Below are positions 23,357 to 31,012 of a DNA stretch of 64,000 bases, piece after piece; position 1 is the stretch's first letter; each line of letters starts with the position of its first letter. Position numbers and translations under genes: made by a program. The notes under the pieces are model-generated. The model was not told where the DNA came from, did no database searches, and worked only from the letters and a program-made list of their open reading frames with translations. The stretch is taken from contig CAYWFG010000001.1 in the NCBI GenBank assembly GCA_964458185.1, positions 62,001-126,000 on the forward strand. The letters are read 5' to 3'. Origin of the DNA: AB-137-C09 sp964458185. GTDB taxonomy: Bacteria > Pseudomonadota > Zetaproteobacteria > Mariprofundales > Mariprofundaceae.

Positions 23357-24883
23357 ATGTCAATAGATTCTTCCCATATATTGCGTGCGCTTACAAAAAT
23401 AGCCAGTTGGACAATGTTATCTCGCGTGCTTGGCTTTGTACGCGATATACTGCTCGCCCGCTTGCTTGGCGCAGGCCCTTTGGCCGATGCCTTTTTTATC
23501 GCATTAAAACTCCCTAACTTTTTTCGCCGACTATTTGCTGAAGGCACATTAACTGTTGCCTTGGTTCCTGTACTTGCTGAACAACGCAAAAAAAGCGAAG
23601 CAGATGCCCATGCCTACTTAAATGCTTTGGCAGGTCTATTACTGCTTGCCTTGCTTACTTTTACTATTGCGGGCGTGGTTTTCATGCCGTGGTTACTGCT
23701 ATTGTTTGCACCGGGGTTTCATGATGAACCTGATCGCTGGCAGCAATCCTTGTCTTTGGCGCGTTGGATGTTCCCTTACCTTGCTTGTATTTCTTTGGCA
23801 GCCATGTCTTGGGCTGTGCTAAACAGTTACCGTAAATTTTCTGTTGCCGCAGCCAGCCCTGCCTTGCTTAATATTGCCATGATTATTGCTGCCATTGGCA
23901 TTGCACCAAACATGAACAATCCTGCAGAAGCCTTGGCAATCGGCGTGGTTGCAGGCGGAATTTTGCAGTTAGCGATTCAATTTCCTGCATTAAAGCGTAT
24001 TGGCTGGATTCCATCACCATCATGGAATCCGCGCTTGCCTGCGATTTGGCAAACCATGATTCTTTTTGGTCCTGCTGTTATTTCAATCGCGGCAGTACAA
24101 ATCAACATTTTGGTAGGGACTATCCTCGCCACACTGCAACCTGTCGGTGCGGTCTCTTATTTGTATTATGCCGATCGGTTGGTGCAACTACCACTGGGGG
24201 TATTTGGTATAGCCATGGGTACAGCTTTATTACCTGCATTATCCGACCACATGGCTAACCATCGTATTGATGACGCTCGCAGAGAACTGGGGCAAGGTTT
24301 GGCATGGCTAACGTGGATCACCTTACCTGCCGTTGTTGGTCTGCTATTGCTTGCTGAACCCATTGTAAGAACCTTATTTGAACACGGACAGTTCACCGCG
24401 AACGATGCCGTAGCAACCGCGATGACGCTGCAAGCTTACGCCATTGGCTTGATGGCTTTTTGTTGGGCAAGGGTGTTATCAACCGCTTGTTATGCCGAAA
24501 AAGATAGCAAAGCACCCATGCGCTACGCACTCATCAGCGTTGCTGCCAATATCATTTTCGCGTTATTATTGATGAAACCTTTGGGTTATGTCGGCTTGGC
24601 TTTAGCAACCTCGCTTGCCTCTTGGTTGAATGTGGTATTACTGTGGCGACGGTTTAACACAAGCTACCAAGAAAATATATTAAGTTCGCACGACCGTCAA
24701 CGTATGCTACATGCTTTCTTTGCCAGTGTTGCGATGGTGGTCTTTCTTATGCTGCTACCCTTAGTTTGGGCTTTTCCTGAGCATCAAAAAATAATACAAG
24801 TTGCATGGACTGCTACTGCTGTTATTGGCGGGGCAAGTCTTTTTTTTGCTTTATCAACGTACTTAGGAACGTGGAAAAAATAA
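23357..24883 (+). CDS. murJ: Lipid II flippase MurJ
   Basis: A protein of about 508 residues with 14 membrane helices. TMLSRVLGFVRDILLARLLG, ADAFFIALKLPNFFRRLFAE, ALVPVLAE and the later ADRLVQLPLGVFGIAMGTAL are MurJ/MviN signatures. It flips lipid II across the inner membrane for peptidoglycan synthesis. AGGAG lies just before the ATG at 23357 (spacing short); an ATG at 23342 is in frame. It is divergent from rpsU, a common proteobacterial arrangement. Confidence 0.96.
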   Translation: MSIDSSHILRALTKIASWTMLSRVLGFVRDILLARLLGAGPLADAFFIALKLPNFFRRLFAEGTLTVALVPVLAEQRKKSEADAHAYLNALAGLLLLALLTFTIAGVVFMPWLLLLFAPGFHDEPDRWQQSLSLARWMFPYLACISLAAMSWAVLNSYRKFSVAAASPALLNIAMIIAAIGIAPNMNNPAEALAIGVVAGGILQLAIQFPALKRIGWIPSPSWNPRLPAIWQTMILFGPAVISIAAVQINILVGTILATLQPVGAVSYLYYADRLVQLPLGVFGIAMGTALLPALSDHMANHRIDDARRELGQGLAWLTWITLPAVVGLLLLAEPIVRTLFEHGQFTANDAVATAMTLQAYAIGLMAFCWARVLSTACYAEKDSKAPMRYALISVAANIIFALLLMKPLGYVGLALATSLASWLNVVLLWRRFNTSYQENILSSHDRQRMLHAFFASVAMVVFLMLLPLVWAFPEHQKIIQVAWTATAVIGGASLFFALSTYLGTWKK

Positions 24884-24924
24884 CTTTTCAAAGAGGGTGT
24901 TTTGATCCAATGCACAGAAGAGAT

Positions 24925-25074
24925 TAGGGCTTTCCGTGTAAGACGGGACAATATACAATCAAAAAAGCAAAGCTAATCTATAATTTTTGTTGCAATATGG
25001 TGGATAAGCAGTGATTTTTTAACATGCTATAACCCCTTTATTTTATTACTTTCCTGTCTTGAAAGGGAAGCCAA
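24925..25074. mobile_element. MITE-like element, about 150 bp
   Basis: The left end at 24925-24949 reads TAGGGCTTTCCGTGTAAGAC and GGGAC. The right end at 25052-25072 is, on the other strand, GGCTTCCCTTTCAAGACAGG. These are imperfect inverted repeats of each other and of the ends of the IS remnant at 6524-7134. The ~100 bases between them are AT-rich without an open frame. This is the expected form of a non-autonomous derivative. It accounts for most of the 299-base gap between murJ and the CDGSH gene. Confidence 0.7.
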
Positions 25075-25182
25075 TTATAGAAGTTGAAAGCGCTTAGTGC
25101 GTAACATCAGTTATTTGATGAATACCTTGAGTTTCACTGCTACAAACGATAACGTTCAATCTCTTTTCTAAAGGAGTCATTT

Positions 25183-25419
25183 ATGTCTGATCCTGTTATT
25201 GCTGCGAAAGAACCAGCGGTTGTTACCCTTGAAGCAGGGAGTTATTACTTTTGCACTTGTGGCAAAAGCGGTAGTCAACCTTTTTGTGATGGCGCTCATG
25301 TTGATACTGATTTTGCACCGCAACTGTTTGAAATAACCGAGAAAAAAACCGTTGCCCTATGCCAATGCAAGCATAGCAAAACACCGCCATTTTGTGATGG
25401 CTCGCATACAGCATTATGA
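25183..25419 (+). CDS. Tandem CDGSH iron-sulfur protein
   Basis: A 78-residue soluble protein with two CDGSH motifs: CTCGKSGSQPFCDGAH and CQCKHSKTPPFCDGSH. Each supplies three Cys and one His for a redox-active, pH-sensitive [2Fe-2S] cluster, as in mitoNEET relatives; bacterial two-motif forms bind one cluster per motif. AAAGGAG precedes the ATG. It is first in a compact run of seven genes ending in rpe and overlaps the next gene by 4 bases. Confidence 0.93.
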   Translation: MSDPVIAAKEPAVVTLEAGSYYFCTCGKSGSQPFCDGAHVDTDFAPQLFEITEKKTVALCQCKHSKTPPFCDGSHTAL

Positions 25420-25754
25420 CATTACGACTGATTGCTTTATTAGCAACTTTATTGCTACTGATGTCTTGCACGCAAGAACAGCAAAATAAAATAAGCCGTG
25501 TGGTGCAAAATTATACGGGTACGGATGGTGTGTTAGAAATTTATGCTGGTGAGCGTTTGGTTAAACGCTTTATTCACATTGATAAAATCTCTACTGCCAT
25601 CAGCACCAATGGTGATTTAGCTCGCCCCTACCGTTTTGGTTATGGCATATTGGATGCCAATCAAAACATGCGTGTCGATGCAGGTGAAAAAAAAGTATAC
25701 TTTGAATTCAGCGACTATTCTTCTAATTATATTTTTTACGCCAACCCCAAATAG
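25416..25754 (+). CDS. Small predicted lipoprotein
   Basis: A 112-residue protein with a signal peptide and lipobox LLMSC (Cys18). The mature part is short and strand-rich (DGVLEIYAGERLVKRFIHID, then PYRFGYGILDANQNMRVD and VYFEFSDYSSNYIFYA). The phrase GILDANQNMRVDAGEKKVYF has the feel of a metal- or calcium-binding loop, but I do not recognise the family. Translation is coupled to the CDGSH gene (ATGA overlap). Confidence 0.8.
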   Translation: MTLRLIALLATLLLLMSCTQEQQNKISRVVQNYTGTDGVLEIYAGERLVKRFIHIDKISTAISTNGDLARPYRFGYGILDANQNMRVDAGEKKVYFEFSDYSSNYIFYANPK

Positions 25755-25764
25755 GAGACAATAA

Positions 25765-26106
25765 ATGAAAACATTTCACATATTTGCAATGACCGCAGCA
25801 TTGCTGCTGGCATTGCCCACTACAAGCATGGCAGAATCAGGCTCTTGTGAGTGGAGCAAAGGGCATGCTAAACAAGGTCACATGAAACGTGCTGATACCA
25901 ATGGCGATGGTAAAGTAGACAAACAAGAATTCATTCAAGCTGCCGAAAAACGATTTTCGCGCATGGATATCAATCACGATGGTGCACTCGATAAAAATGA
26001 TCATACCGCTTACTTTGACCGTATGGACAGCAACCATGATGGCAATATCTCGCGTGAAGAATTCCAATCAGCCCATGAAAAACGACACAATCCCTGTAAA
26101 AAATAA
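25765..26106 (+). CDS. Secreted EF-hand calcium-binding protein
   Basis: A 113-residue protein with a signal peptide (cleavage near TSMAES) and three EF-hand loops: DTNGDGKVDKQE, DINHDGALDKND and DSNHDGNISREE, at about residues 46-57, 71-82 and 90-101. Each has the DxNxDG core and an acidic or Asp residue at position 12. Probably a periplasmic Ca2+ sensor or buffer. GGAG precedes the ATG, 10 bases after the lipoprotein gene. Confidence 0.92.
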   Translation: MKTFHIFAMTAALLLALPTTSMAESGSCEWSKGHAKQGHMKRADTNGDGKVDKQEFIQAAEKRFSRMDINHDGALDKNDHTAYFDRMDSNHDGNISREEFQSAHEKRHNPCKK

Positions 26107-26118
26107 TCATGGTTTGTC

Positions 26119-26415
26119 GTGGATGATCAACAACAAGATGCTGTAACATGCTATTGTTTTTTGCGTCAAACGAATGCTGAGTATGATGCGCAACTAAAAG
26201 CCGATGGCGTACCTGATGGCTATTGTGGGCTGTGCTGCGTTTGCAACAAGCCAGGTCACACTTGCGCACATCCTCATCAACCTTACACCGCAGCATGGTG
26301 TAAGGTGCATTGGCAAGAGGTTTTAGATTCACGCCCGATCACGCTGCCATTGTATGTTTTTGTTTTGCTGTTGTTTTTCCTTGCAATTTTTTCTTTGTTA
26401 TCAATCATTGGCTGA
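26119..26415 (+). CDS. Cys-rich protein with C-terminal membrane anchor, unknown
   Basis: A 98-residue protein starting at GTG (no in-frame ATG). The N-terminal part has cysteines in CYCF, GYCGLCCVCNKPGHTCAHPH and AAWCKVHW, with several histidines, suggesting a zinc or Fe-S site. Residues ~76-97 form one membrane helix (LYVFVLLLFFLAIFSLL). The topology would keep the Cys-rich domain in the cytoplasm. I do not recognise the family. Its stop overlaps the ATG of the SMR gene. Confidence 0.65.
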   Translation: MDDQQQDAVTCYCFLRQTNAEYDAQLKADGVPDGYCGLCCVCNKPGHTCAHPHQPYTAAWCKVHWQEVLDSRPITLPLYVFVLLLFFLAIFSLLSIIG

Positions 26416-26750
26416 TGACGCTTACCTATATCTATTTGGCTTTAGCCATTCTCGCTGAAGTCACTGCCACCAGCGCACTTAAATCATCGGCTGAATTTAC
26501 GCAACTCGTACCAAGCATTATTGTTATTGTGGGTTATGGTGTTTCATTCTATTTTATGACATTGGTATTGCGAACATTGCCCCTTGGTATTACTTATGCG
26601 GTATGGTCCAGTGTTGGGATTGTATTATTGGCACTGGTTGGTTTTGTCGTCTACAATCAATCTTTGGATGCTGCTGCTATAATAGGAATGGGCATGATTA
26701 TTGGCGGGGTGATTATTATTCATTTGTTTTCTAATACCATTCACACATGA
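26415..26750 (+). CDS. Small multidrug resistance (SMR) family transporter
   Basis: A 111-residue, four-helix membrane protein. AILAEVTATSALKSS contains the essential membrane glutamate (Glu15), and the LGITYAVWSSVGIVLLALVG block is the SMR signature of EmrE/SugE proteins, which exchange protons for lipophilic cations or guanidinium as dimers. The EmrE and Gdx (SugE) subtypes cannot be separated with certainty here. A longer upstream ORF in this frame overlaps the Cys-rich gene and is rejected. Confidence 0.93.
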   Translation: MTLTYIYLALAILAEVTATSALKSSAEFTQLVPSIIVIVGYGVSFYFMTLVLRTLPLGITYAVWSSVGIVLLALVGFVVYNQSLDAAAIIGMGMIIGGVIIIHLFSNTIHT

Positions 26751-27457
26751 GTTATTTATACCATACTTTAAAACTGTGCTTACTTTTGATAATGGTAATG
26801 CCCTCATCAAGTCATGCTAATGAAATGAGTCTACGTATTCATGGCTTGGTGCTAGACCCTGTAATGCAAGACCTAGGCACCGTGAAAGAAGGCGCGCACG
26901 TATTTGCCTCAATCTTCATTCGTAACAACACACAACAAACCGCTCAAATTATTGATGTTGAAGCTTCTTGTGGCTGCACGCAGGCAACACCCGATCAAAC
27001 GATTCTTGCGGCGGGCGAATTCACGGTGTTAAACATTGATATTGATACCACTGGGAAAATAGGGCGCGTTAAAAAAAATGTAGTGGTAACAGATCAAGCT
27101 GGAAGGCAATCAACAGCATGGATGACACTTACCGTGATTGCCGCTGACCCTCATGCCCAATTACCTAATCATAGTATCTTTGATGGCACATGCGCCCGCT
27201 GCCATGTATTGCCTGCTCAAGGTAAAACATCAGGAAAAGCTATTTTCATCGCTGTATGTGCGATGTGCCATGGAGCCAATGGAGAAGGCGCTTACGCACC
27301 GAAGCTTACAGGTTTTGACGATATTGGCACCTTAACCACAATGGTTTCTGACGGTATTGACCCACGCCATATGCCTGGTTTTGCCAAAAAAAATGGGGGT
27401 CCTTTAACCCCAAAACAAATGCATGCATTGATCAAATGGTTAATGTCGCTGGACTAG
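26747..27457 (+). CDS. Secreted DUF1573 protein fused to a two-CXXCH cytochrome c domain
   Basis: A 236-residue protein with a signal peptide (ends SSSHANE). Residues ~38-130 are a DUF1573 immunoglobulin-like domain (DLGTVKEGAHVFASIFIRNN, VEASCGCTQATP with its CGC motif). Residues ~145-236 are a c-type cytochrome with two heme-binding motifs, CARCH (149-153) and CAMCHG (171-176), and HMPGFAKK with a possible axial Met. Heme would be attached in the periplasm. The first CXXCH precedes the usual cytochrome c fold by 22 residues, so it may hold a second heme. It overlaps the SMR gene by 4 bases and is 29 bases before rpe. Confidence 0.88.
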   Translation: MSYLYHTLKLCLLLIMVMPSSSHANEMSLRIHGLVLDPVMQDLGTVKEGAHVFASIFIRNNTQQTAQIIDVEASCGCTQATPDQTILAAGEFTVLNIDIDTTGKIGRVKKNVVVTDQAGRQSTAWMTLTVIAADPHAQLPNHSIFDGTCARCHVLPAQGKTSGKAIFIAVCAMCHGANGEGAYAPKLTGFDDIGTLTTMVSDGIDPRHMPGFAKKNGGPLTPKQMHALIKWLMSLD

Positions 27458-27486
27458 CTGGTGTTTTTTAGCTATAAATCGCACTC

Positions 27487-28152
27487 ATGAAAGAAATAAT
27501 TATTGCACCATCCATTTTATCTGCCGATTTTTCTAATTTAGAAAAAGAAATTCGAGCGATTGATGAAGGCGGTTGTGATTGGGTTCATGTCGATGTTATG
27601 GATGGTCAATTTGTACCACCGATCACCATTGGTGATAACATCGTCAAAGCCATTCGCCCCCACACATCTAAAATCATGGACGTTCACCTTATGGTGATGA
27701 ATCCTGATCGCCAAATCGAGGCTTTTGCTAAAGCAGGCGCGGATATTATCACCGTTCATCAAGAGGCTTGTATTCATTTAGAACGCACCTTGCAAGTGAT
27801 TCGTGATGCAGGTTGCAAAGCAGGCGTAAGCTTGAACCCAGCAACCCCTGTATCAACACTTGTTAATGTTATGCATTGTGTGGATTTAGTCTTGTTAATG
27901 AGCGTAAACCCAGGCTATGGTGGACAATCATATATTCATGCCGTTACCAGCAAAATTACCGCAGCGCGTCGCATGCTTGATGATGCTGGTAATAGTGCAT
28001 GGCTAGAGGTTGATGGTGGTGTGAATGCGGGTACAATTGCTGAAGTAGTTGGTGCTGGTGCAAATGCCGTTGTTGCAGGCTCAGCGGTCTACAATAAGCC
28101 TGATTATGCTGCGGCTATGGCAGAATTAAGGGCATTAGCAGCTACTTCTTAA
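27487..28152 (+). CDS. rpe: Ribulose-phosphate 3-epimerase
   Basis: A 221-residue TIM-barrel enzyme interconverting ribulose 5-phosphate and xylulose 5-phosphate in the pentose phosphate or Calvin cycle. IAPSILSADFSNLEKEI, HVDVMDGQFVPPITIG, MDVHLMVMNPDR, LLMSVNPGYGGQSYI and LEVDGGVNAGTI are the family motifs, including the metal-binding His and Asp residues. It is the last gene of the run beginning with the CDGSH gene. A hairpin follows before petA. Confidence 0.98.
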   Translation: MKEIIIAPSILSADFSNLEKEIRAIDEGGCDWVHVDVMDGQFVPPITIGDNIVKAIRPHTSKIMDVHLMVMNPDRQIEAFAKAGADIITVHQEACIHLERTLQVIRDAGCKAGVSLNPATPVSTLVNVMHCVDLVLLMSVNPGYGGQSYIHAVTSKITAARRMLDDAGNSAWLEVDGGVNAGTIAEVVGAGANAVVAGSAVYNKPDYAAAMAELRALAATS

Positions 28153-28183
28153 TTATTACCACTTTTTTGGGGTGATGATGGGG

Positions 28184-28201
28184 CTATCTCATTTGAGATA
28201 G
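28184..28201 (+). terminator. Possible hairpin terminator between rpe and petA
   Basis: CTATCTCA, TT, TGAGATAG forms an 8-bp stem with a 2-base loop. TATTTTTT follows only after about six bases, so it is a weak terminator candidate separating rpe from the bc1 operon. Confidence 0.35.
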
Positions 28202-28236
28202 GTTGGTATTTTTTAAACATAAAAGGAGGGGATTCT

Positions 28237-28833
28237 ATGTCTGATCAAGTCGATCAATCGCGGCGCACTATGTTGTTTGTTGCAGCAGGCGGGCTGGGCG
28301 CAGTTGCTGCAGCCGCAACTGCTATTCCATTTGTTGGTAGCATGTTTCCAGCTGCAGATACATTGGCAGCATCAAAAACTGAATACGATGTTTCTACAGT
28401 AGAAGAAGGTCAACTGGTGGTAATTCAATGGCAGGGCAAACCTGTGTTTGTGACCCACCGCAATCAAGCATTGCTGGCACAATTGGATGGGCATGATGAT
28501 ATGCTTAAAGATCCTGAGTCCAAGGCCATTGAAGAAGTAGGCGCAGAGTGGTTAACTGACGAAAATCGCAAATACCGCTCAATCAAACCAGAATACTTGA
28601 TTGTTGTTGCCAGTTGCACGCATTTAGGTTGCATTCCTTTGTATAAACCCAGTAAAGGGCGCAAAGAATGGGGCGATTCTGTACCAGAGAATTGGCCAGG
28701 TGGTTGGCATTGTCCATGTCATGGCTCATTGTATGATCTTTCAGCCCGTGTGATCAATGGTTCACCTGCGCCACATAATCTTCATTTGATGCCTTACAAG
28801 TACAAAACTGATACCTCCGTGGTTATCGGTTAG
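28237..28833 (+). CDS. petA: Ubiquinol-cytochrome c reductase Rieske iron-sulfur subunit
   Basis: A 198-residue protein with a twin-arginine signal-anchor (SRRTMLFVAAGG) and one membrane helix. The Rieske [2Fe-2S] ligands are in CTHLGC (Cys127, His129, and Cys132 as disulfide) and CPCHGS (Cys159, Cys161, His162). It passes electrons from quinol to cytochrome c1 in the bc1 complex. AGGAGG precedes the ATG. petB follows after 20 bases. Confidence 0.98.
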   Translation: MSDQVDQSRRTMLFVAAGGLGAVAAAATAIPFVGSMFPAADTLAASKTEYDVSTVEEGQLVVIQWQGKPVFVTHRNQALLAQLDGHDDMLKDPESKAIEEVGAEWLTDENRKYRSIKPEYLIVVASCTHLGCIPLYKPSKGRKEWGDSVPENWPGGWHCPCHGSLYDLSARVINGSPAPHNLHLMPYKYKTDTSVVIG

Positions 28834-28853
28834 GTGATGGGGGAGAAAAAAAC

Positions 28854-30071
28854 GTGTTAAATGCAATCATGAAAACCAAATTATTTGCTTGGGTGGACGA
28901 ACGAACAGGGGCTGATGCCATCATCAAGTCTCAGTTAACTGAATACGCCGTACCCAAAAATTTGAATTATATGTGGAACTTTGGTTCCTTGGCTTTGTTG
29001 GTGCTGGTGATCCAGATTCTGACGGGTATTTTTCTGGCTATGTATTACAAACCTAGCGCCGCTATAACCATGGGTGGTTACAGCGTTGCTTTTGATTCGG
29101 TTGAACGCATCATGCGTGATGTTAACTTTGGCTGGCTAATTCGTTACATGCATGCGGTCGGTGCTTCTGCCTTCTTCTTTGTGGTGTATCTCCATATGGG
29201 GCGCGGTTTGTATTACGGTTCTTACAAAGGACCTCGTGAGTTGTTGTGGATTATCGGCGTGGTTATTTTATTGATCATGCAAGGTGCTGCTTTCTTTGGT
29301 TATTTACTCCCATGGGGACAAATGTCCTTCTGGGGTGCTACTGTGATTACCAATCTTTTTGGTGCGATACCTGTGATCGGTAGTTATGTGCAAGAAGCCT
29401 TGCGTGGTGGCTTTGCGGTGGGTGATCCTACCTTGAATCGTTTCTTTTCGTTGCATTATCTCTTTCCATTATTACTTGCTGGTATTGTCGGTGGTCATGT
29501 GCATGCATTGCATGTGGTACATTCCAACAACCCTGAAGGTATTGATGTAAAAACTGCAGCCGAAAAAATTAACTTTCATCCGTATTACACCACCAAAGAT
29601 GCTTTTGGTGTTGGTGTATTCTTGTTGATCTATTGTTACATCGTATTTTTCAACCCTCAAATGAACGGCTATTTTATTGAGGTCGATAACTACGTCGCTG
29701 CAAATAATCTACAAACACCTGCACATATTGCACCCGTATGGTATTTAACACCATGGTACACTATTTTGCGCTCTTTTGAGAACAAACTGTTCGGTGTGGT
29801 AATGATGGGCGCATCATTGGCTATTTTGTTTCTGTTACCATTCTTGGATCGTTGCAAAGTACGCTCGGCACGTTACCGCCCTATTTACCGTCAAATGGTT
29901 ATTTTGTTTTTCATTACGGTAATTATCTTGGGCTACTGTGGTCACTCTGCACCCACGCCTACATTGAAACTCGTGGGTCAGATTTCTACTGGTTACTATT
30001 TTGCTTTCTTCTTATTGTTGCCTTTCTTGCCAATGATTGAGAAGACCAAGCCTGAACCAGATCATATTTAA
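28854..30071 (+). CDS. petB: Cytochrome b subunit of the bc1 complex
   Basis: A 405-residue protein with eight membrane helices. The heme ligand histidines are in RYMHAVGAS and YLHMGRG (helix B) and in SLHYLFP and GGHVHALHVVHSNNP (helix D). PWGQMSFWGATVIT and the Qo-site sequence APVWYLTPWYTILRS are present. The latter has PVWY in place of PEWY, a known natural variant. It starts at GTG 28854 behind GGGGGAGA. It oxidises quinol and reduces quinone across the membrane. Confidence 0.98.
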   Translation: MLNAIMKTKLFAWVDERTGADAIIKSQLTEYAVPKNLNYMWNFGSLALLVLVIQILTGIFLAMYYKPSAAITMGGYSVAFDSVERIMRDVNFGWLIRYMHAVGASAFFFVVYLHMGRGLYYGSYKGPRELLWIIGVVILLIMQGAAFFGYLLPWGQMSFWGATVITNLFGAIPVIGSYVQEALRGGFAVGDPTLNRFFSLHYLFPLLLAGIVGGHVHALHVVHSNNPEGIDVKTAAEKINFHPYYTTKDAFGVGVFLLIYCYIVFFNPQMNGYFIEVDNYVAANNLQTPAHIAPVWYLTPWYTILRSFENKLFGVVMMGASLAILFLLPFLDRCKVRSARYRPIYRQMVILFFITVIILGYCGHSAPTPTLKLVGQISTGYYFAFFLLLPFLPMIEKTKPEPDHI

Positions 30072-30087
30072 GGAGGGGTTGTTCGTT

Positions 30088-30786
30088 ATGAAATGGATGA
30101 AAATATTTCTGGCAGGATTAGCCGCTCCAGCATTGATGCTGGCATCAAGTTTAGCCGTGGCAAACGAGGGTCATGGTCCTGAGTTGAAGCACGTCAATGT
30201 TGATGTGACCGATCAAGCACAAATACGACGTGGGCTTATGGTTTTTACTGATATTTGTATGGGCTGTCATTCAGCTAAGTATGTCACTTACAAAGGCTTA
30301 ATGGATTACCCTGAAATTGGTATTAGCCGTGAAGAAGCCGATGAATTGCGTGGAGATAAATCCTTAGCATCAGGGATGATTACAGATTTATCTCCAGAAG
30401 ATGCTAAGGTATCTTATGGTAAAGTTCCACCTGATTTGTCATTGATTGTGGCAGCTCGTCGGGGTGGCGAACGTTATGTGTATTCAATCTTAACGGGCTT
30501 TGCACATGATCCAGAAGATAAAGTTCCTGATGGAAATTTTAACACTTACTATAAAGGTCATCGCATTGCCATGCCTGATCCTTTGGGATGGTTGGATCAT
30601 GATAAAGCTGATGAAGCTGAACTCTTGAAGCAAGCTGAAGATGTTTCTGCATTTTTAACCTTTATTTCTGACCCTCATCAAAATGAGCGTAAAAATATTG
30701 GTAAATATGTGATGTTTTTTCTTCTTTTGTTGACGCTGGTATTGTACTTGCTTAAACGTGAAGTATGGAAAGATGTGAAACATTGA
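30088..30786 (+). CDS. petC: Cytochrome c1 subunit of the bc1 complex
   Basis: A 232-residue protein with a signal peptide, a single heme c site CMGCH (Cys57-His61), a likely Met ligand in HRIAMPDPLGW and a C-terminal membrane anchor (MFFLLLLTLVLYLL). I use the ATG at 30088 because AGGAGGGG precedes it; the longer in-frame start overlaps petB. It takes electrons from the Rieske protein to soluble or membrane cytochromes in the periplasm. A strong terminator follows. Confidence 0.98.
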   Translation: MKWMKIFLAGLAAPALMLASSLAVANEGHGPELKHVNVDVTDQAQIRRGLMVFTDICMGCHSAKYVTYKGLMDYPEIGISREEADELRGDKSLASGMITDLSPEDAKVSYGKVPPDLSLIVAARRGGERYVYSILTGFAHDPEDKVPDGNFNTYYKGHRIAMPDPLGWLDHDKADEAELLKQAEDVSAFLTFISDPHQNERKNIGKYVMFFLLLLTLVLYLLKREVWKDVKH

Positions 30787-30801
30787 TTGTTTAGCATCTA
30801 G

Positions 30802-30831
30802 AAAAAAGCCCGCTGTTGCGGGCTTTTTTTT
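30802..30831 (+). terminator. Rho-independent terminator after petABC
   Basis: AAAAAAGCCCGC, TGTT, GCGGGCTTTTTTTT: a perfect stem with a 4-base loop and a long T-run. It ends the bc1 operon. Confidence 0.95.
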
Positions 30832-30915
30832 GCTTATTATTTATGAATAGAATTGACTAAAGTGTCCCCAGTCACACGCAGGAGCATGGGAACGAGAGGC
30901 TGGTTTTAATATAAC

Positions 30916-30928
30916 TGCGTAACATCAG
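30916..30928. repeat. Copy of dispersed TGCGTAACATCAG motif
   Basis: The 13-base motif also occurs at 25098-25110 beside the MITE, and with two extra bases on the other strand at 63579-63593 at the start of the right-hand IS. All three have TAAC or TTAT-type flanks. It looks like a solo IS or MITE end. The rest of the 226-base gap between petC and rlmN holds the petC terminator and, at 30884-30893, a GCATGGGAAC half-palindrome. Confidence 0.5.
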
Positions 30929-31012
30929 ATTTCAATCATCGTGCCACTCATTTTCTCATCTTTTTTAGAATTGCCTCTTATCGCAAGCCCTTTCTTGTTA
31001 TACCATGCGCCG

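Noticed and set aside
23248..23589. 113-residue minus-strand frame opposite the murJ start
   Set aside because: Antisense to the conserved MurJ N-terminus and overlapping the intergenic region; no support as a gene.
28854..30071. PVWY in place of PEWY in cytochrome b as a defect
   Set aside because: PVWY-type Qo motifs are a known natural variant in proteobacteria; all heme ligands are present.
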